Shown here one piece after another: positions 27,292 to 35,670 of a stretch of DNA of 64,000 nt. Source of the DNA: UKL13-2 sp038206765 (GTDB taxonomy: Bacteria; Pseudomonadota; Gammaproteobacteria; Burkholderiales; Usitatibacteraceae); contig JBBRAM010000009.1 in assembly GCA_038206765.1 (NCBI GenBank), forward strand, positions 62,001-126,000. The letters run 5' to 3'. The notes under the pieces are model-generated. The model was not told the origin of the DNA. It ran no database searches and worked only from the letters and a program-made list of their open reading frames with translations. Each line of letters starts with the position of its first letter. Within the stretch, counting starts at the first letter, position 1. The position numbers were made by a program, and so were the translations under genes.

Positions 27292-27366
27292 TTTAGCGCG
27301 GTAGCGCAACTTACTGGCATAAAAGCGCAAAATAAAAGCCCCATGAGACTTTAGGCAAGGTTTAGT

Positions 27367-27422
27367 AATTTTCAAGGAATTTTCAAGGAATTTTGAAGGA
27401 ATTTTGAAGGAATTTTTTAAGG
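27367..27422 (+). repeat. 11-bp tandem array carrying repeated Shine-Dalgarno cores before gabD
   Basis: Five head-to-tail units (four of 11 bp, one of 12) read AATTTTCAAGG or AATTTTGAAGG and run to 7 bases before the gabD start codon. Each unit boundary gives AAGGAA, a ribosome-binding core. Only the last (27419-27423) has normal spacing, 6 bases from the ATG. The array fills the end of the 138-bp gap after the M61 gene. Confidence 0.85.
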
Positions 27423-27429
27423 AATTTTT

Positions 27430-28905
27430 ATGAACGCCCCACAAGATTTAAAGCTCCTCCCGCTGCAAGACCCCACGCTATTGCGCACTCAATGCTACCT
27501 CGACGGCGCTTGGGTCGAGGCCGATTCGGGCAAACGCTTTGAGGTCGATAATCCTGCGACCGGCAGAGTCATTGCCAATGTGCCCGATTGCGGCGCCGGT
27601 GAAACCAAACGCGCTATTGCCGCCGCCGCCGCCGCGCTACCCGCCTGGCGTGCACTGACCGCCAAAGCGCGCAGCCAAATATTGCGCAAGTGGTTTGATC
27701 TGATGATCGCTCACGCTGACGATTTGGCGCTGATTCTCACCACTGAGCAAGGCAAACCCTTGGCTGAGGCCAAGGGTGAAGTGATGTACGGTGCGTCGTT
27801 TATTGAATGGTTTGCTGAGGAAGGAAAACGTATTTATGGTGACGTGATCCCACCGCATATGGCTGACAAACGCTTGATCGTCATGAAGCAGCCGATTGGG
27901 GTCTGTGCGGCGATCACGCCGTGGAATTTCCCGAACGCGATGATCACCCGGAAAGCCGCGCCAGCACTGGCAGCTGGCTGCACGATGGTTTTAAAGCCGG
28001 CCGAACAAACCCCGCTTTCTGCACTCGCAATGGCCGAACTCGCGCACCGTGCGGGCATCCCGAAAGGCGTGTTTAACGTCATCACGGGCGATGCCCCCGC
28101 GATTGGCGGCGAGCTGTGCGCGAACCCGATTGTGCGCAAGCTCACCTTTACTGGCTCAACCGAAGTCGGACGTATTCTGATGCGTCAATGTGCGCCAACG
28201 ATCAAAAAATTATCGCTCGAACTCGGCGGTAACGCGCCGTTTATCGTGTTTGATGATGCCGATTTGGATGTTGCCGCCGAGAGCCTGATGGCGGCAAAAT
28301 ATCGCAATGCCGGGCAGACTTGCGTGTCGGCCAATCGCATTTATGTGCAGGCGGGCGTGTATGAAAAATTTGCCGAAAAATTAGCAGCCAAAATAGCGCC
28401 GCTTAAGGTTGGTGTTGGCACCGAGGCGGGTACGAATATCGGCCCCCTGATTGACCAGCAAGCCATGACCAAAGTTGAGGCCCATGTAGCAGATGCAATT
28501 GCCAAAGGCGCCACAGTTGTCACCGGCGGCAAGAAGAGCCCGCTGGGCGGTTTGTTTTACGAACCAACGCTACTCACTAACGTGCCGATGTCAGCGATGG
28601 TATCGCATGAAGAAACCTTCGGCCCGGTTGCGCCATTGATTAAATTCGATACCGAAGCTGAAGTCGTAAAGCTTGCAAACGATTCAGAATTTGGTCTCGC
28701 CTGTTATTTTTTCTCGCGCGATGTGAGCCGGGTGTTTCGTGTTGGCGAGGCGCTCGAATCGGGTATGGTCGGTATCAACACCGGCATGTTTTCAAACGAA
28801 GTGGCACCATTCGGCGGGGTGAAACAATCGGGCTTGGGGCGCGAAGGCTCGAAATATGGGATCGAAGATTATTTGGAAATTAAGTACCTTTGTATCGGAG
28901 TTTGA
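27430..28905 (+). CDS. gabD: NAD(P)-dependent succinate-semialdehyde dehydrogenase
   Basis: This 491-residue aldehyde dehydrogenase shows PWNFPNAMITRK (coenzyme), FTGSTEVGR, the general base in LELGGN (Glu264), and the catalytic cysteine in AGQTCVSANR (Cys298). AMVSHEETFGPVAPL and the KQSGLGREGSKYG end are typical of GabD. It oxidises succinic semialdehyde to succinate in GABA breakdown; no GABA transaminase gene is next to it, and glutarate semialdehyde is a possible alternative substrate. ggt follows 3 bp after the stop, so the two are probably one transcript. Translation may be influenced by the tandem ribosome-site array upstream. Confidence 0.9.
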   Translation: MNAPQDLKLLPLQDPTLLRTQCYLDGAWVEADSGKRFEVDNPATGRVIANVPDCGAGETKRAIAAAAAALPAWRALTAKARSQILRKWFDLMIAHADDLALILTTEQGKPLAEAKGEVMYGASFIEWFAEEGKRIYGDVIPPHMADKRLIVMKQPIGVCAAITPWNFPNAMITRKAAPALAAGCTMVLKPAEQTPLSALAMAELAHRAGIPKGVFNVITGDAPAIGGELCANPIVRKLTFTGSTEVGRILMRQCAPTIKKLSLELGGNAPFIVFDDADLDVAAESLMAAKYRNAGQTCVSANRIYVQAGVYEKFAEKLAAKIAPLKVGVGTEAGTNIGPLIDQQAMTKVEAHVADAIAKGATVVTGGKKSPLGGLFYEPTLLTNVPMSAMVSHEETFGPVAPLIKFDTEAEVVKLANDSEFGLACYFFSRDVSRVFRVGEALESGMVGINTGMFSNEVAPFGGVKQSGLGREGSKYGIEDYLEIKYLCIGV

Positions 28906-28908
28906 CAG

Positions 28909-30780
28909 ATGCGGTATCGGCACATAGATACAAGGATCGACGGGTGTTTCGGGGCATTATTGCCGCGAACTGCCCGCCAGTGCTTGAGTTTTGTGATTTT
29001 TAGCGGGGCAATTCTATTTGCCGTGCCAGCTTTTCCCCAAGCGGTTACGGCGGCTCAACCGCCTTCTTCGGCTGTTCGTGAGCCCCTCCGCGAACCAACC
29101 CGGGAAGCACCCGAGCTGGCAACTGGTGTTGTCGCCAAACAAGCCGTCAGCGCCAGGCACTCGATGGTCGTTGCGGCGCATCCGCTGGCGGTCGAGGCGG
29201 GGTTGAAAATGCTCGATCAGGGCGGTGCCGCGATTGATGCAACGATTGCAGTACAGCTCGTTTTAAACCTGATTGAAGCGCATGCATCCGGCATTGGCGG
29301 CGGTGCATTTATCATGCATTTTGATGCCCGGAAAAATAGTGTCGCCGCCTACGATGGCCGCGAAGAAGCGCCGCTGGCGGCGACGCCAGAATTGTTTTTA
29401 GGCAAAGACGGCAAGCCGATGAGGTTTGTCGATGCCGTGATTGGCGGTAAATCAGTTGGTGTACCGGGGCTGTTGCGGGCATTGGAAATGGCGCACGCCA
29501 AGCATGGCAAGCTTAAATGGGCGCAATTGTTTGAGCCCGCTATTGACCTTGCCGAGAACGGCTATCCCTTGGTATTGCGGCTGCAAAGGCATTTGGAAAA
29601 CGAAACCATACTGCGCAACAATCCGAATGCTAAAACGATTTTTTATAACGAAGACGGCAGCTTAAAGCCGATGGGCGCAAAGATTAAAAATCCGCAATTT
29701 GCGGCGGTGTTGAAGCGTATTGCTGAAGAAGGTGCAGATGCGTTTTATAAAGGCGAAATCGCCCGCGATATCGTGGCGGCCGTGCAAGGCCATGCGACCA
29801 ATCCCGGCGGCTTGAGCGAAGCGGATCTGAGTCGCTACAAAGCCCGCGCCGTCGAGCCTGTCTGCGGCAATTATCGTACGTATAAGGTCTGCGGCATGCC
29901 GCCACCGTCCAGCGGCGGTGTTGCGGTGCTGCAAATGTTGAAAACGCTAGAGCGCTTCGACCTGAAATCGGTGCGCCCAAATTCTGCCGAGGCCGTTCAT
30001 TTGTTTTCTGAAGCGGGCCGCTTGGTTTATGCGGATCGTGACCGCTATATCGGTGACGACCGGTTTGTCAGTGTGCCGGTAGCAGGCTTAATTGACCCTC
30101 CTTATAACAAAGCCAGGAGCCAATTGATCGCGCCGGAAAAATCGATGGGCAAAGCCGAGGCGGGCATCCCGGCAGGTATTAAAACCGCGATGGTCGACGG
30201 CGACACGCTCGAGTTCCCGTCAACATCTCATATTTCGGTGGTTGACCGCGACGGTAATGCGGTCAGTATGACAACGTCGATTGAGTCATTCTTCGGCAGC
30301 CGATTATTTGTTCACGGCTTTCCGTTGAACAACCAGTTAACCGATTTTTCAATGACGCCCACCGAAAACGGCCGCCCGGTGGCTAACGCCGTCGCACCCG
30401 GCAAGCGACCGCGTAGCGCCATGTCACCGACACTGGTCTTTAGCAACGCGGGTCCGGATAAAGGCAAACTTGTCATGGTGATCGGCTCGGCTGGTGGCAG
30501 CGCGATTATCAATTACGTGGCGAAAGCCATTGTCGGCGTGCTCGATTGGGGAATGGACATTCAGACCGCCATTTCGCACCCAAACATGGGCAGCCGAAAC
30601 GGCCCGACCGATCTTGAACGCGCGACCAGTGCCGAACAATTGGCGGAGACGCTCAAAGCCATGGGGCATGAAACCCGCGTCGTCGACTTAAGTAGCGGTA
30701 CGCATGGCATTTTGCGAACGGCCGATGGCTGGCAAGCGGGTGCTGATCCTAGGCGTGAGGGAGTTGGCAAAGGGCGTTGA
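28909..30780 (+). CDS. ggt: Gamma-glutamyltransferase (periplasmic, self-processing)
   Basis: The 623-residue proenzyme has an exported N-terminus (hydrophobic around residues 27-45, ending AFPQA). The family signature follows: HPLAVEAGLKMLDQGGAAIDA, the DGREEAP region with its substrate Arg, and the autocleavage site with catalytic Thr439 in STSH followed by ISVVDRDGNAVSMTTSIE. Downstream, NNQLTDFS and GSAGG line the active site. It cleaves glutathione and other gamma-glutamyl compounds in the periplasm. It follows gabD by 3 bp, which points to glutamate/GABA or glutathione use. Confidence 0.92.
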   Translation: MRYRHIDTRIDGCFGALLPRTARQCLSFVIFSGAILFAVPAFPQAVTAAQPPSSAVREPLREPTREAPELATGVVAKQAVSARHSMVVAAHPLAVEAGLKMLDQGGAAIDATIAVQLVLNLIEAHASGIGGGAFIMHFDARKNSVAAYDGREEAPLAATPELFLGKDGKPMRFVDAVIGGKSVGVPGLLRALEMAHAKHGKLKWAQLFEPAIDLAENGYPLVLRLQRHLENETILRNNPNAKTIFYNEDGSLKPMGAKIKNPQFAAVLKRIAEEGADAFYKGEIARDIVAAVQGHATNPGGLSEADLSRYKARAVEPVCGNYRTYKVCGMPPPSSGGVAVLQMLKTLERFDLKSVRPNSAEAVHLFSEAGRLVYADRDRYIGDDRFVSVPVAGLIDPPYNKARSQLIAPEKSMGKAEAGIPAGIKTAMVDGDTLEFPSTSHISVVDRDGNAVSMTTSIESFFGSRLFVHGFPLNNQLTDFSMTPTENGRPVANAVAPGKRPRSAMSPTLVFSNAGPDKGKLVMVIGSAGGSAIINYVAKAIVGVLDWGMDIQTAISHPNMGSRNGPTDLERATSAEQLAETLKAMGHETRVVDLSSGTHGILRTADGWQAGADPRREGVGKGR

Positions 30781-30797
30781 TGTCGGTGGGGAAAGAC

Positions 30798-30833
30798 ATC
30801 GGGATCGGAATTGGAATTGGAGTTGGTGTTGAA
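30798..30833. repeat. 6-bp tandem array between ggt and the FKBP gene
   Basis: Six units of the type ATCGGA, ATTGGA, GTTGGT run in tandem just after the ggt stop codon and before the FKBP gene start. Translated they would give a Gly-Ile/Val repeat, but no coding frame is supported because the FKBP start lies further downstream with its own ribosome site. Confidence 0.6.
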
Positions 30834-30879
30834 ATTAGTGGATTCATTTTTAATGTTGAAATTTTTTGGGAATATAACG

Positions 30880-31488
30880 ATGTCTACGCAAAAAAACGGT
30901 CTATCGAAATGTCATTTTTTGGCTTCAACCCTTGCTCTAGCAGCGTTCAGCGCATGTAGCGTCAGCCCGCCAGCGCCCACCACGACTTCGCCGCAAACCT
31001 CAGTGCCTGCCGCGCCCCAATCTGCCAAGCCGTTGCCCGCGCCGGAACCTGTTAAGACCGGCCCGCTCGCCGCCAATGCGCCAGCCGCGGTTGACGCAAT
31101 GCCAGCCGTTGTGACTGATCTCATTATTCGCGATAGCGCTTTAGGTAAAGGTGATGCCGCGACGACCGGCGCGGTAATGTCGGTGCATTACACCGGCTGG
31201 CTCTACGATCCAAAAATGCCGAACGGCAAAGGCAAAAAATTCGATTCTTCATTGGATCGAAACGAGCGTTTTCCGATTACGCTCGGTGTAAGCCGCGTTA
31301 TACAGGGTTGGACGAAAGGCTTGGCCGGTATGAAAGTGGGCACCAAACGCACGCTCATTATTCCACCGCAATTGGGCTATGGTGAGCGCGGTGCAGGCGG
31401 CGTGATTCCACCAAATGCCACACTGCTGTTCGAGGTTGAATTGTTTACGATGACACCCGGGCCAACGCCAGCACCTACCGGCAAGTAA
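30880..31488 (+). CDS. FKBP-type peptidyl-prolyl isomerase, probable lipoprotein
   Basis: The 202-residue protein has a short signal ending at a possible lipobox, AFSAC, then a Pro/Thr/Ala-rich linker (about residues 30-75). The FKBP domain is complete: VMSVHYTGWLYD, KFDSSLDRNERFPITLGVSRVIQGWTKGLAGMKVGTKR and IPPQLGYGERGAGGVIPPNATLLFEVEL. It catalyses proline isomerisation during folding of envelope proteins. I start at the ATG at 30880 because GGGAA precedes it and the signal begins there; the longer frame runs through the 6-bp array. The TSUP permease follows 3 bp later. Confidence 0.88.
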   Translation: MSTQKNGLSKCHFLASTLALAAFSACSVSPPAPTTTSPQTSVPAAPQSAKPLPAPEPVKTGPLAANAPAAVDAMPAVVTDLIIRDSALGKGDAATTGAVMSVHYTGWLYDPKMPNGKGKKFDSSLDRNERFPITLGVSRVIQGWTKGLAGMKVGTKRTLIIPPQLGYGERGAGGVIPPNATLLFEVELFTMTPGPTPAPTGK

Positions 31489-31491
31489 ATA

Positions 31492-32277
31492 GTGGAGGTC
31501 GATGTATCGTGGACCTTTGCCGCCCTATGTGCGTTAGCCTTTTTTGCGGGCTTAGTCGATTCCGTGATCGGCGGTGGCGGTTTAATTCAAGTGCCGGCAC
31601 TCTTGGTCATGCTGCCCACCGCGCCTATTGCCACGGTCTTCGGTACCAATAAAATTGTTTCCGTTTGTGGCACATCGGTGGCGTTAGCGCAAATCGCCCG
31701 CAAGGTGACGGTGCCTTGGACAATGTTGTTCGGCGGTGCGGTGATGGCGGCAATTTTCGCATTTTTGGGCGCGCGCTCGGTCACGTACATTGATCCGAAA
31801 TATTTGAAGCCGGTTATCTTATTGCTGTTGATCGGCGTGGCGATTTACACCTTTACGCGCAAAGATTTTGGCAGCCTGCACGCGCCGAAATGGCCGGAGA
31901 CGACCCAGCGTTGGATCGCGATGGCCATTGGAGCAGTCCTTGGTTTTTATGAAGGCTTTTTTGGTCCCGGCACCGGTAGCTTTTTGATTTTTGCGTTTGT
32001 TGGTTTGTTGGGATTTAATTTCTTAACCGCATCGGCGTCAGCAAAGGTGATTAACATCACCACCAATTTGGCGGCAACCGCGTGGTTTGCGTGGAGCGGC
32101 AACATCCTATACAAGCTAGCCATTCCGATGGCGATTTTTAACGTTGCCGGTGCGATGGTAGGTGCACGGTTAGCGATTAAGAAGGGCAGCGATTTTTTGC
32201 GAGTGTTTTTTTTGATCGTAATGGTCGCGCTGATCGTTCGCTATGCCTACGATATTTTTTTGAAACAAGCGTCGTAA
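31492..32277 (+). CDS. TSUP-family permease (TauE/SafE, sulfite/sulfonate exporter type)
   Basis: The 261-residue inner-membrane protein has about eight hydrophobic segments. SVIGGGGLIQVPALLVMLP and, in the second half, GFYEGFFGPGTGSFLIFAFV are the two repeated TauE/SafE motifs. The family moves sulfur-containing or carboxylated anions; the substrate is unknown. The only plausible start is a GTG 3 bp after the FKBP stop codon, without a strong ribosome site, so translation may be coupled to the upstream gene. Confidence 0.85.
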   Translation: MEVDVSWTFAALCALAFFAGLVDSVIGGGGLIQVPALLVMLPTAPIATVFGTNKIVSVCGTSVALAQIARKVTVPWTMLFGGAVMAAIFAFLGARSVTYIDPKYLKPVILLLLIGVAIYTFTRKDFGSLHAPKWPETTQRWIAMAIGAVLGFYEGFFGPGTGSFLIFAFVGLLGFNFLTASASAKVINITTNLAATAWFAWSGNILYKLAIPMAIFNVAGAMVGARLAIKKGSDFLRVFFLIVMVALIVRYAYDIFLKQAS

Positions 32278-32293
32278 ACGAGAGGGCATGATT

Positions 32294-33052
32294 ATGCAGA
32301 GAACCTTTGGCGCAATCATCATTGGCGATGAAATTTTGTCCGGAAAACGGGAAGACAAACATCTCGCTAAAACCATCGAAACCCTTGACTCGCGCGGACT
32401 TTCACTGAGTTACGCCCATTATTTTGGCGACGAACCGAGCCAAATTATTGCCGCCTTCAAGCAATCGTTTGCTACCGACCATATCATTTTTTGCTTCGGC
32501 GGTATTGGTGCAACACCGGACGATTACACCCGCCAATGTGCCGCCACTGCGCTCGATGTGGCGCTGAATCAACATCCCGACGCCGTCGCGACGATGGCCG
32601 CTCGCGCCAATGTTGAACCGGGTTTTACGTTAACGCCGAACCGTTTAAAAATGGCCGAATTCCCGTTGGGCTCAGAGATTATTCCGAATCCGTACAATCA
32701 AATCGCGGCTTTCTCGTGCGGCGATCATCATTTCCTGCCTGGCTTTCCTGAAATGGCGTGGCCAATGATGGCTTGGGTGCTTGACACCAAATATTCCGGG
32801 CTATTCCACCAAACGCCGTTTGCCGAGGAGATTATCGTGATCGAACGTGCGGGCGAGAGTGATTTGATCGATGTGATGGAATCGATTGTCGCCAACTACC
32901 CGACTATTAAACTCTCGAGCCTCCCGCAAAATAGGCCGGAAGGCCGCATCATCGAGCTCTCGATTCGCGGTGACCCACGGGCTGTGCCAGAGGCGATGCA
33001 AAAAATGCAGCAAGAAGTTCACAATAGAGGCTACGCGTTCAGCTTAAAATAA
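32294..33052 (+). CDS. CinA N-terminal-type (MoaB/MogA fold) molybdopterin-binding domain protein
   Basis: About 252 residues. The N-terminal 170 match the molybdopterin-binding fold of competence/damage-inducible protein CinA: GAIIIGDEILSGKREDKH and FGGIGATPDDYTRQ. The C-terminal deamidase domain of full CinA is absent. The true role of such stand-alone proteins is not established. I prefer the second ATG (32294), since GAGAGGG lies 7 bases upstream of it but only one base before the first ATG at 32288. It is 16 bp after the TSUP gene and may share its transcript. Confidence 0.8.
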   Translation: MQRTFGAIIIGDEILSGKREDKHLAKTIETLDSRGLSLSYAHYFGDEPSQIIAAFKQSFATDHIIFCFGGIGATPDDYTRQCAATALDVALNQHPDAVATMAARANVEPGFTLTPNRLKMAEFPLGSEIIPNPYNQIAAFSCGDHHFLPGFPEMAWPMMAWVLDTKYSGLFHQTPFAEEIIVIERAGESDLIDVMESIVANYPTIKLSSLPQNRPEGRIIELSIRGDPRAVPEAMQKMQQEVHNRGYAFSLK

Positions 33053-33142
33053 TGGCGGTAACCACTGTTTTCTAAAGCGGGAGAGATTTAATGCTTTTGA
33101 AAGCATCCTCAGCTTAACCGCACAATTTAGACGGAGTGAATC

Positions 33143-33604
33143 ATGGGACTACTAGACGGTGTTTTAGGCAATCTCGTAGGCAGCTTTTTAGGTGGCAGCG
33201 GCCAGCAGCAAGGCGGCAATCCGCTGATGCAACTGGCGATGCAAATGTTGATGCACCAAAGCGGCGGTGCACAATCCACGCAAGCGACCGATCCAAATGT
33301 AGCCAGTATTGGTGGTCTGGGCGGTATTTTGGATGCGTTCCAAAAAGGCGGCTTGGGGCATATCGCTGATTCATGGGTCGGCACCGGCGAAAATTTGCCG
33401 GTTAGTGGCGATCAACTAACGCAAGTGCTCGGCAACGACAAAATTAGCGCGATTGCCAGCCAATTGGGTATGGGGCACGGCGATGTGGCCAATCAGCTCG
33501 CACAAATTTTGCCAAAGCTCATCAACCATGTAACGCCAAACGGCCAGATGCCGCAGGAGCACAGTATGATTGCGGACGCGCTGGGGATGTTTCTTAAGCG
33601 GTAG
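33143..33604 (+). CDS. YidB-family protein (DUF937)
   Basis: This 153-residue protein begins MGLLDGVLGNLVGSFLGG, then has a Gly/Gln/Met-rich stretch, and the conserved block DSWVGTGENLPVSGDQLTQVLG followed by a helical C-terminus ending NHVTPNGQMPQEH. This pattern defines the YidB/DUF937 family of small proteins of unknown function. GGAG precedes the ATG. The gene is followed by a strong hairpin that faces the convergent yceI gene. Confidence 0.85.
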   Translation: MGLLDGVLGNLVGSFLGGSGQQQGGNPLMQLAMQMLMHQSGGAQSTQATDPNVASIGGLGGILDAFQKGGLGHIADSWVGTGENLPVSGDQLTQVLGNDKISAIASQLGMGHGDVANQLAQILPKLINHVTPNGQMPQEHSMIADALGMFLKR

Positions 33605-33631
33605 TTTAGCAACCTTACGTTGGTGAGCGTA

Positions 33632-33675
33632 AAAACCGCAATTGATTTGGTATGTGCAACCAAAATTGCGGTTTT
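33632..33675. terminator. Bidirectional terminator between yidB and yceI
   Basis: AAAACCGCAATT (33632-33643) and AATTGCGGTTTT (33664-33675) are perfect 12-base complements around a 20-base loop. The arms end in T-runs on either strand, so the structure can stop transcription from yidB (plus) and from the bph-hslR-yceI operon (minus). Confidence 0.75.
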
Positions 33676-33748
33676 CGCTGGCGCGTGATGGTAGCTGTAG
33701 CGGCTTTATCGCTGGACCGGGGTGCGCAAGTTGCGTAGATTGCGTACG

Positions 33749-34513
33749 TTAAAATGGGGGCAAGGCCGGTGGGTTTGGTTGTGAAGACGACGAGTTGGGA
33801 GAGCGCGGCTGATCCGATTTTTCGTCGAGTTTTGTTTCGGTTATGACTGGTGCCGCATAAGCTACGAGCTCGACAATAATTTTTACCTCATCCCCCACCG
33901 AAGCCGACCACGCTTTCATCCCGAAATCTGAGCGCTTAACATTTAGATAAGCATCTGCGGTGCAGCGGGCGCGGTTGGTCGCGTTGGCGGCGGTACAGCC
34001 TGATTTCCGTACCGTCAATTGCACCGGTTTGGTGACGCCGACCAAGGTGAGGGTGCCCTCAATACTGGTTAACTTATCGGCCTCCCAAGCAAAGCGGGAT
34101 GACTTAAATTCAATGGCGGGAAATTTTTCGACGTTAAAAAATTCGGCGCTGCGGAGCACCTTATTAGTGGCGGCAGAATTAACCACATTCGCACTCAACG
34201 TAGTGCTGTCAATGATGGCCAGAATCGCATCGTTCGCGCGGCTGGTTGGATCGGTGCGTTCGGGGTCGTGATTCAATGTGCCGGTGGTACGGTTGAATTT
34301 CCCACGAACCGTCATAAAGCCCAAAAACATGACCTCGAAGCGTGAGTGAGTCTCAACTGGATCAAGCACGTATAGCGGCGCTGGTTTTGATAACGGTTGT
34401 AATGGCGGTTGGTGCTGCGGCTCTGGCACTTGTGCATACGCCGCGCCTGAGACGAAAAACAATGCGGCTCCACAAAACAGCGCCAGATCAAGGGCATTTG
34501 GACGACTATTCAT
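33749..34513 (-). CDS. YceI-family periplasmic lipid-binding protein
   Basis: The 254-residue protein has a signal peptide (1 to about 27, ending AYA), a Pro-rich spacer and a YceI lipocalin-like barrel: YVLDPVETHSRFEVMFLGFMTVRGKFNRTTGTL, FFNVEKFPAIEFKSSRF and the end SDFGMKAW. Such proteins bind isoprenoids or other amphiphiles in the periplasm. The C-terminal 30 residues are Ser/Pro-rich and probably disordered. Its ATG lies inside the last codons of hslR (ATGAATAG), which marks translational coupling and membership of the bph-hslR-yceI operon. Confidence 0.87.
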   Translation of the reverse strand: MNSRPNALDLALFCGAALFFVSGAAYAQVPEPQHQPPLQPLSKPAPLYVLDPVETHSRFEVMFLGFMTVRGKFNRTTGTLNHDPERTDPTSRANDAILAIIDSTTLSANVVNSAATNKVLRSAEFFNVEKFPAIEFKSSRFAWEADKLTSIEGTLTLVGVTKPVQLTVRKSGCTAANATNRARCTADAYLNVKRSDFGMKAWSASVGDEVKIIVELVAYAAPVITETKLDEKSDQPRSPNSSSSQPNPPALPPF

Positions 34514-34940
34514 CGCTGCGCTGCTTGTTAAGACTACGTTCAAAGAGTTCGAGCGCGCGCCGATCTTGCTTGGTGGGGCGGCCCTTGAACACCGGTGGTG
34601 GCAGGTCGCGCTGTTCGCGTTGCAGCACCTCACGTGCAGCAGCACTTTCCGCTGTTTCTTCATAAAGACCGCGTGCCATTATTGCCGACCCACGCTTTTC
34701 GGCAATACTTTTTACCATGAGATGAAATGCAAATGGCGGTTTTCGCAACAGTAACAAATCATTCAGGCGAATTGTTTTTGCGGGTTTTGCGCGTTCGCTA
34801 TTCACATCCACGCGCCCGGCGTTAATCGCATCAATGGCCATTTGCCGGGTTTTGAAAAAACGCGTCGCCCATAGCCATTTGTCGAGCCGGACAGACTGCG
34901 TGACGTCGTCAGTTAATTGGTCCTTACGAAGCGCATTCAT
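34506..34940 (-). CDS. hslR: Heat-shock protein 15 (HslR), S4-domain RNA-binding protein
   Basis: The 144-residue protein has an S4 domain: SVRLDKWLWATRFFKTRQMAIDAINAGRVDVN, followed by a basic C-terminal tail (PPPVFKGRPTKQDRR). Hsp15 binds 50S subunits that carry stalled peptidyl-tRNA and helps recycle them. The start is uncertain: ATG at 34938-34940 is preferred, but a TTG at 34956-34958, directly after the bph stop codon, is possible. It lies between the proteasome-like gene and yceI in one operon, grouping two protein-quality-control functions. Confidence 0.9.
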   Translation of the reverse strand: MNALRKDQLTDDVTQSVRLDKWLWATRFFKTRQMAIDAINAGRVDVNSERAKPAKTIRLNDLLLLRKPPFAFHLMVKSIAEKRGSAIMARGLYEETAESAAAREVLQREQRDLPPPVFKGRPTKQDRRALELFERSLNKQRSDE

Positions 34941-34958
34941 CCAACAAGCGTCCCGCAA

Positions 34959-35576
34959 TTATTTTTTAATTGTCAATTTGACGGTGGCCAATTTGACCGT
35001 CGCGATATTCATCGGCAAGGCCGTGCCGGTATCGTATTCAGCGCCCGCGTTTACGCCCAGCCGGGCAATCGATTCGGCCGCTTTTTGTTTGCTAGCACCT
35101 TTTGTTTTGTCCGCCTGGTCATAGGCGGCATACATCGCACCAAGTGCAAAATCGCGTCCCGAGCCAATCGCCCAAAAGCGGTCAAACTCGAACACTTCGC
35201 GCATCGAGTACACACCAAAAATGCCGCTAGGGTTAACCACAAGCGCGGTGAGTTGAGATGACTCATACGCATCATCATCATCTTCTTTGGTGTTCAAAAA
35301 CGCCTCGTCTTTCAGCAAGGGATGTATCTTCCGAAAGCTCTCATAAATTTCTTCACGGCCATGAAATTTAAATTCAGGATGACGCTTCAATAAACTTTCA
35401 AGCACAAGCTGGTGTGCAGCAGAACCGGCGATGCCGAAATAAGTATCACCATGCTTCAACAATTTTTCTGGCGCAGCATCATGGGCGCTGCCGAGACGCG
35501 TTGAACCAAAAGTTGTCAATGTGTCACCAGCGATGACGGCAACGCCGTCTTTTTTAACCACTACGATTGTTGTCAT
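34959..35576 (-). CDS. bph: Betaproteobacterial proteasome homologue (BPH), HslV/Anbu-related Ntn-hydrolase
   Basis: This 205-residue protein begins MTTIVVVKK. After Met removal Thr1 becomes the N-terminal nucleophile, and GDTLTT supplies Asp17 of the proteasome active site. A lysine in APEKLL (near mature residue 37) could act as the usual Lys33, and IGSGRDFALGA and EYDTGT match the Ser129/Asp166 regions of proteasome beta subunits. The whole chain is one Ntn-hydrolase domain without propeptide. The early TTIVVV start and the lack of hslU beside it argue for BPH, a stand-alone barrel described in betaproteobacteria, over HslV. I start at 35576 because GGGGAA precedes that ATG and it exposes the Thr. 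Confidence 0.82.
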   Translation of the reverse strand: MTTIVVVKKDGVAVIAGDTLTTFGSTRLGSAHDAAPEKLLKHGDTYFGIAGSAAHQLVLESLLKRHPEFKFHGREEIYESFRKIHPLLKDEAFLNTKEDDDDAYESSQLTALVVNPSGIFGVYSMREVFEFDRFWAIGSGRDFALGAMYAAYDQADKTKGASKQKAAESIARLGVNAGAEYDTGTALPMNIATVKLATVKLTIKK

Positions 35577-35670
35577 AATTGTTCCCCAAGGCATTCGGTT
35601 TATTGCGGGTACGCTAGTGGGTTATACGTTTGCCGTTCTGTTGAGATCCGTAAGCGTATCGTAAATTACG

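Noticed and set aside
34959..35576. Identification of the Ntn-hydrolase as HslV
   Set aside because: No hslU is adjacent, the lysine position and overall length differ, and the TTIVVV start fits BPH better; still to be settled by a tree.
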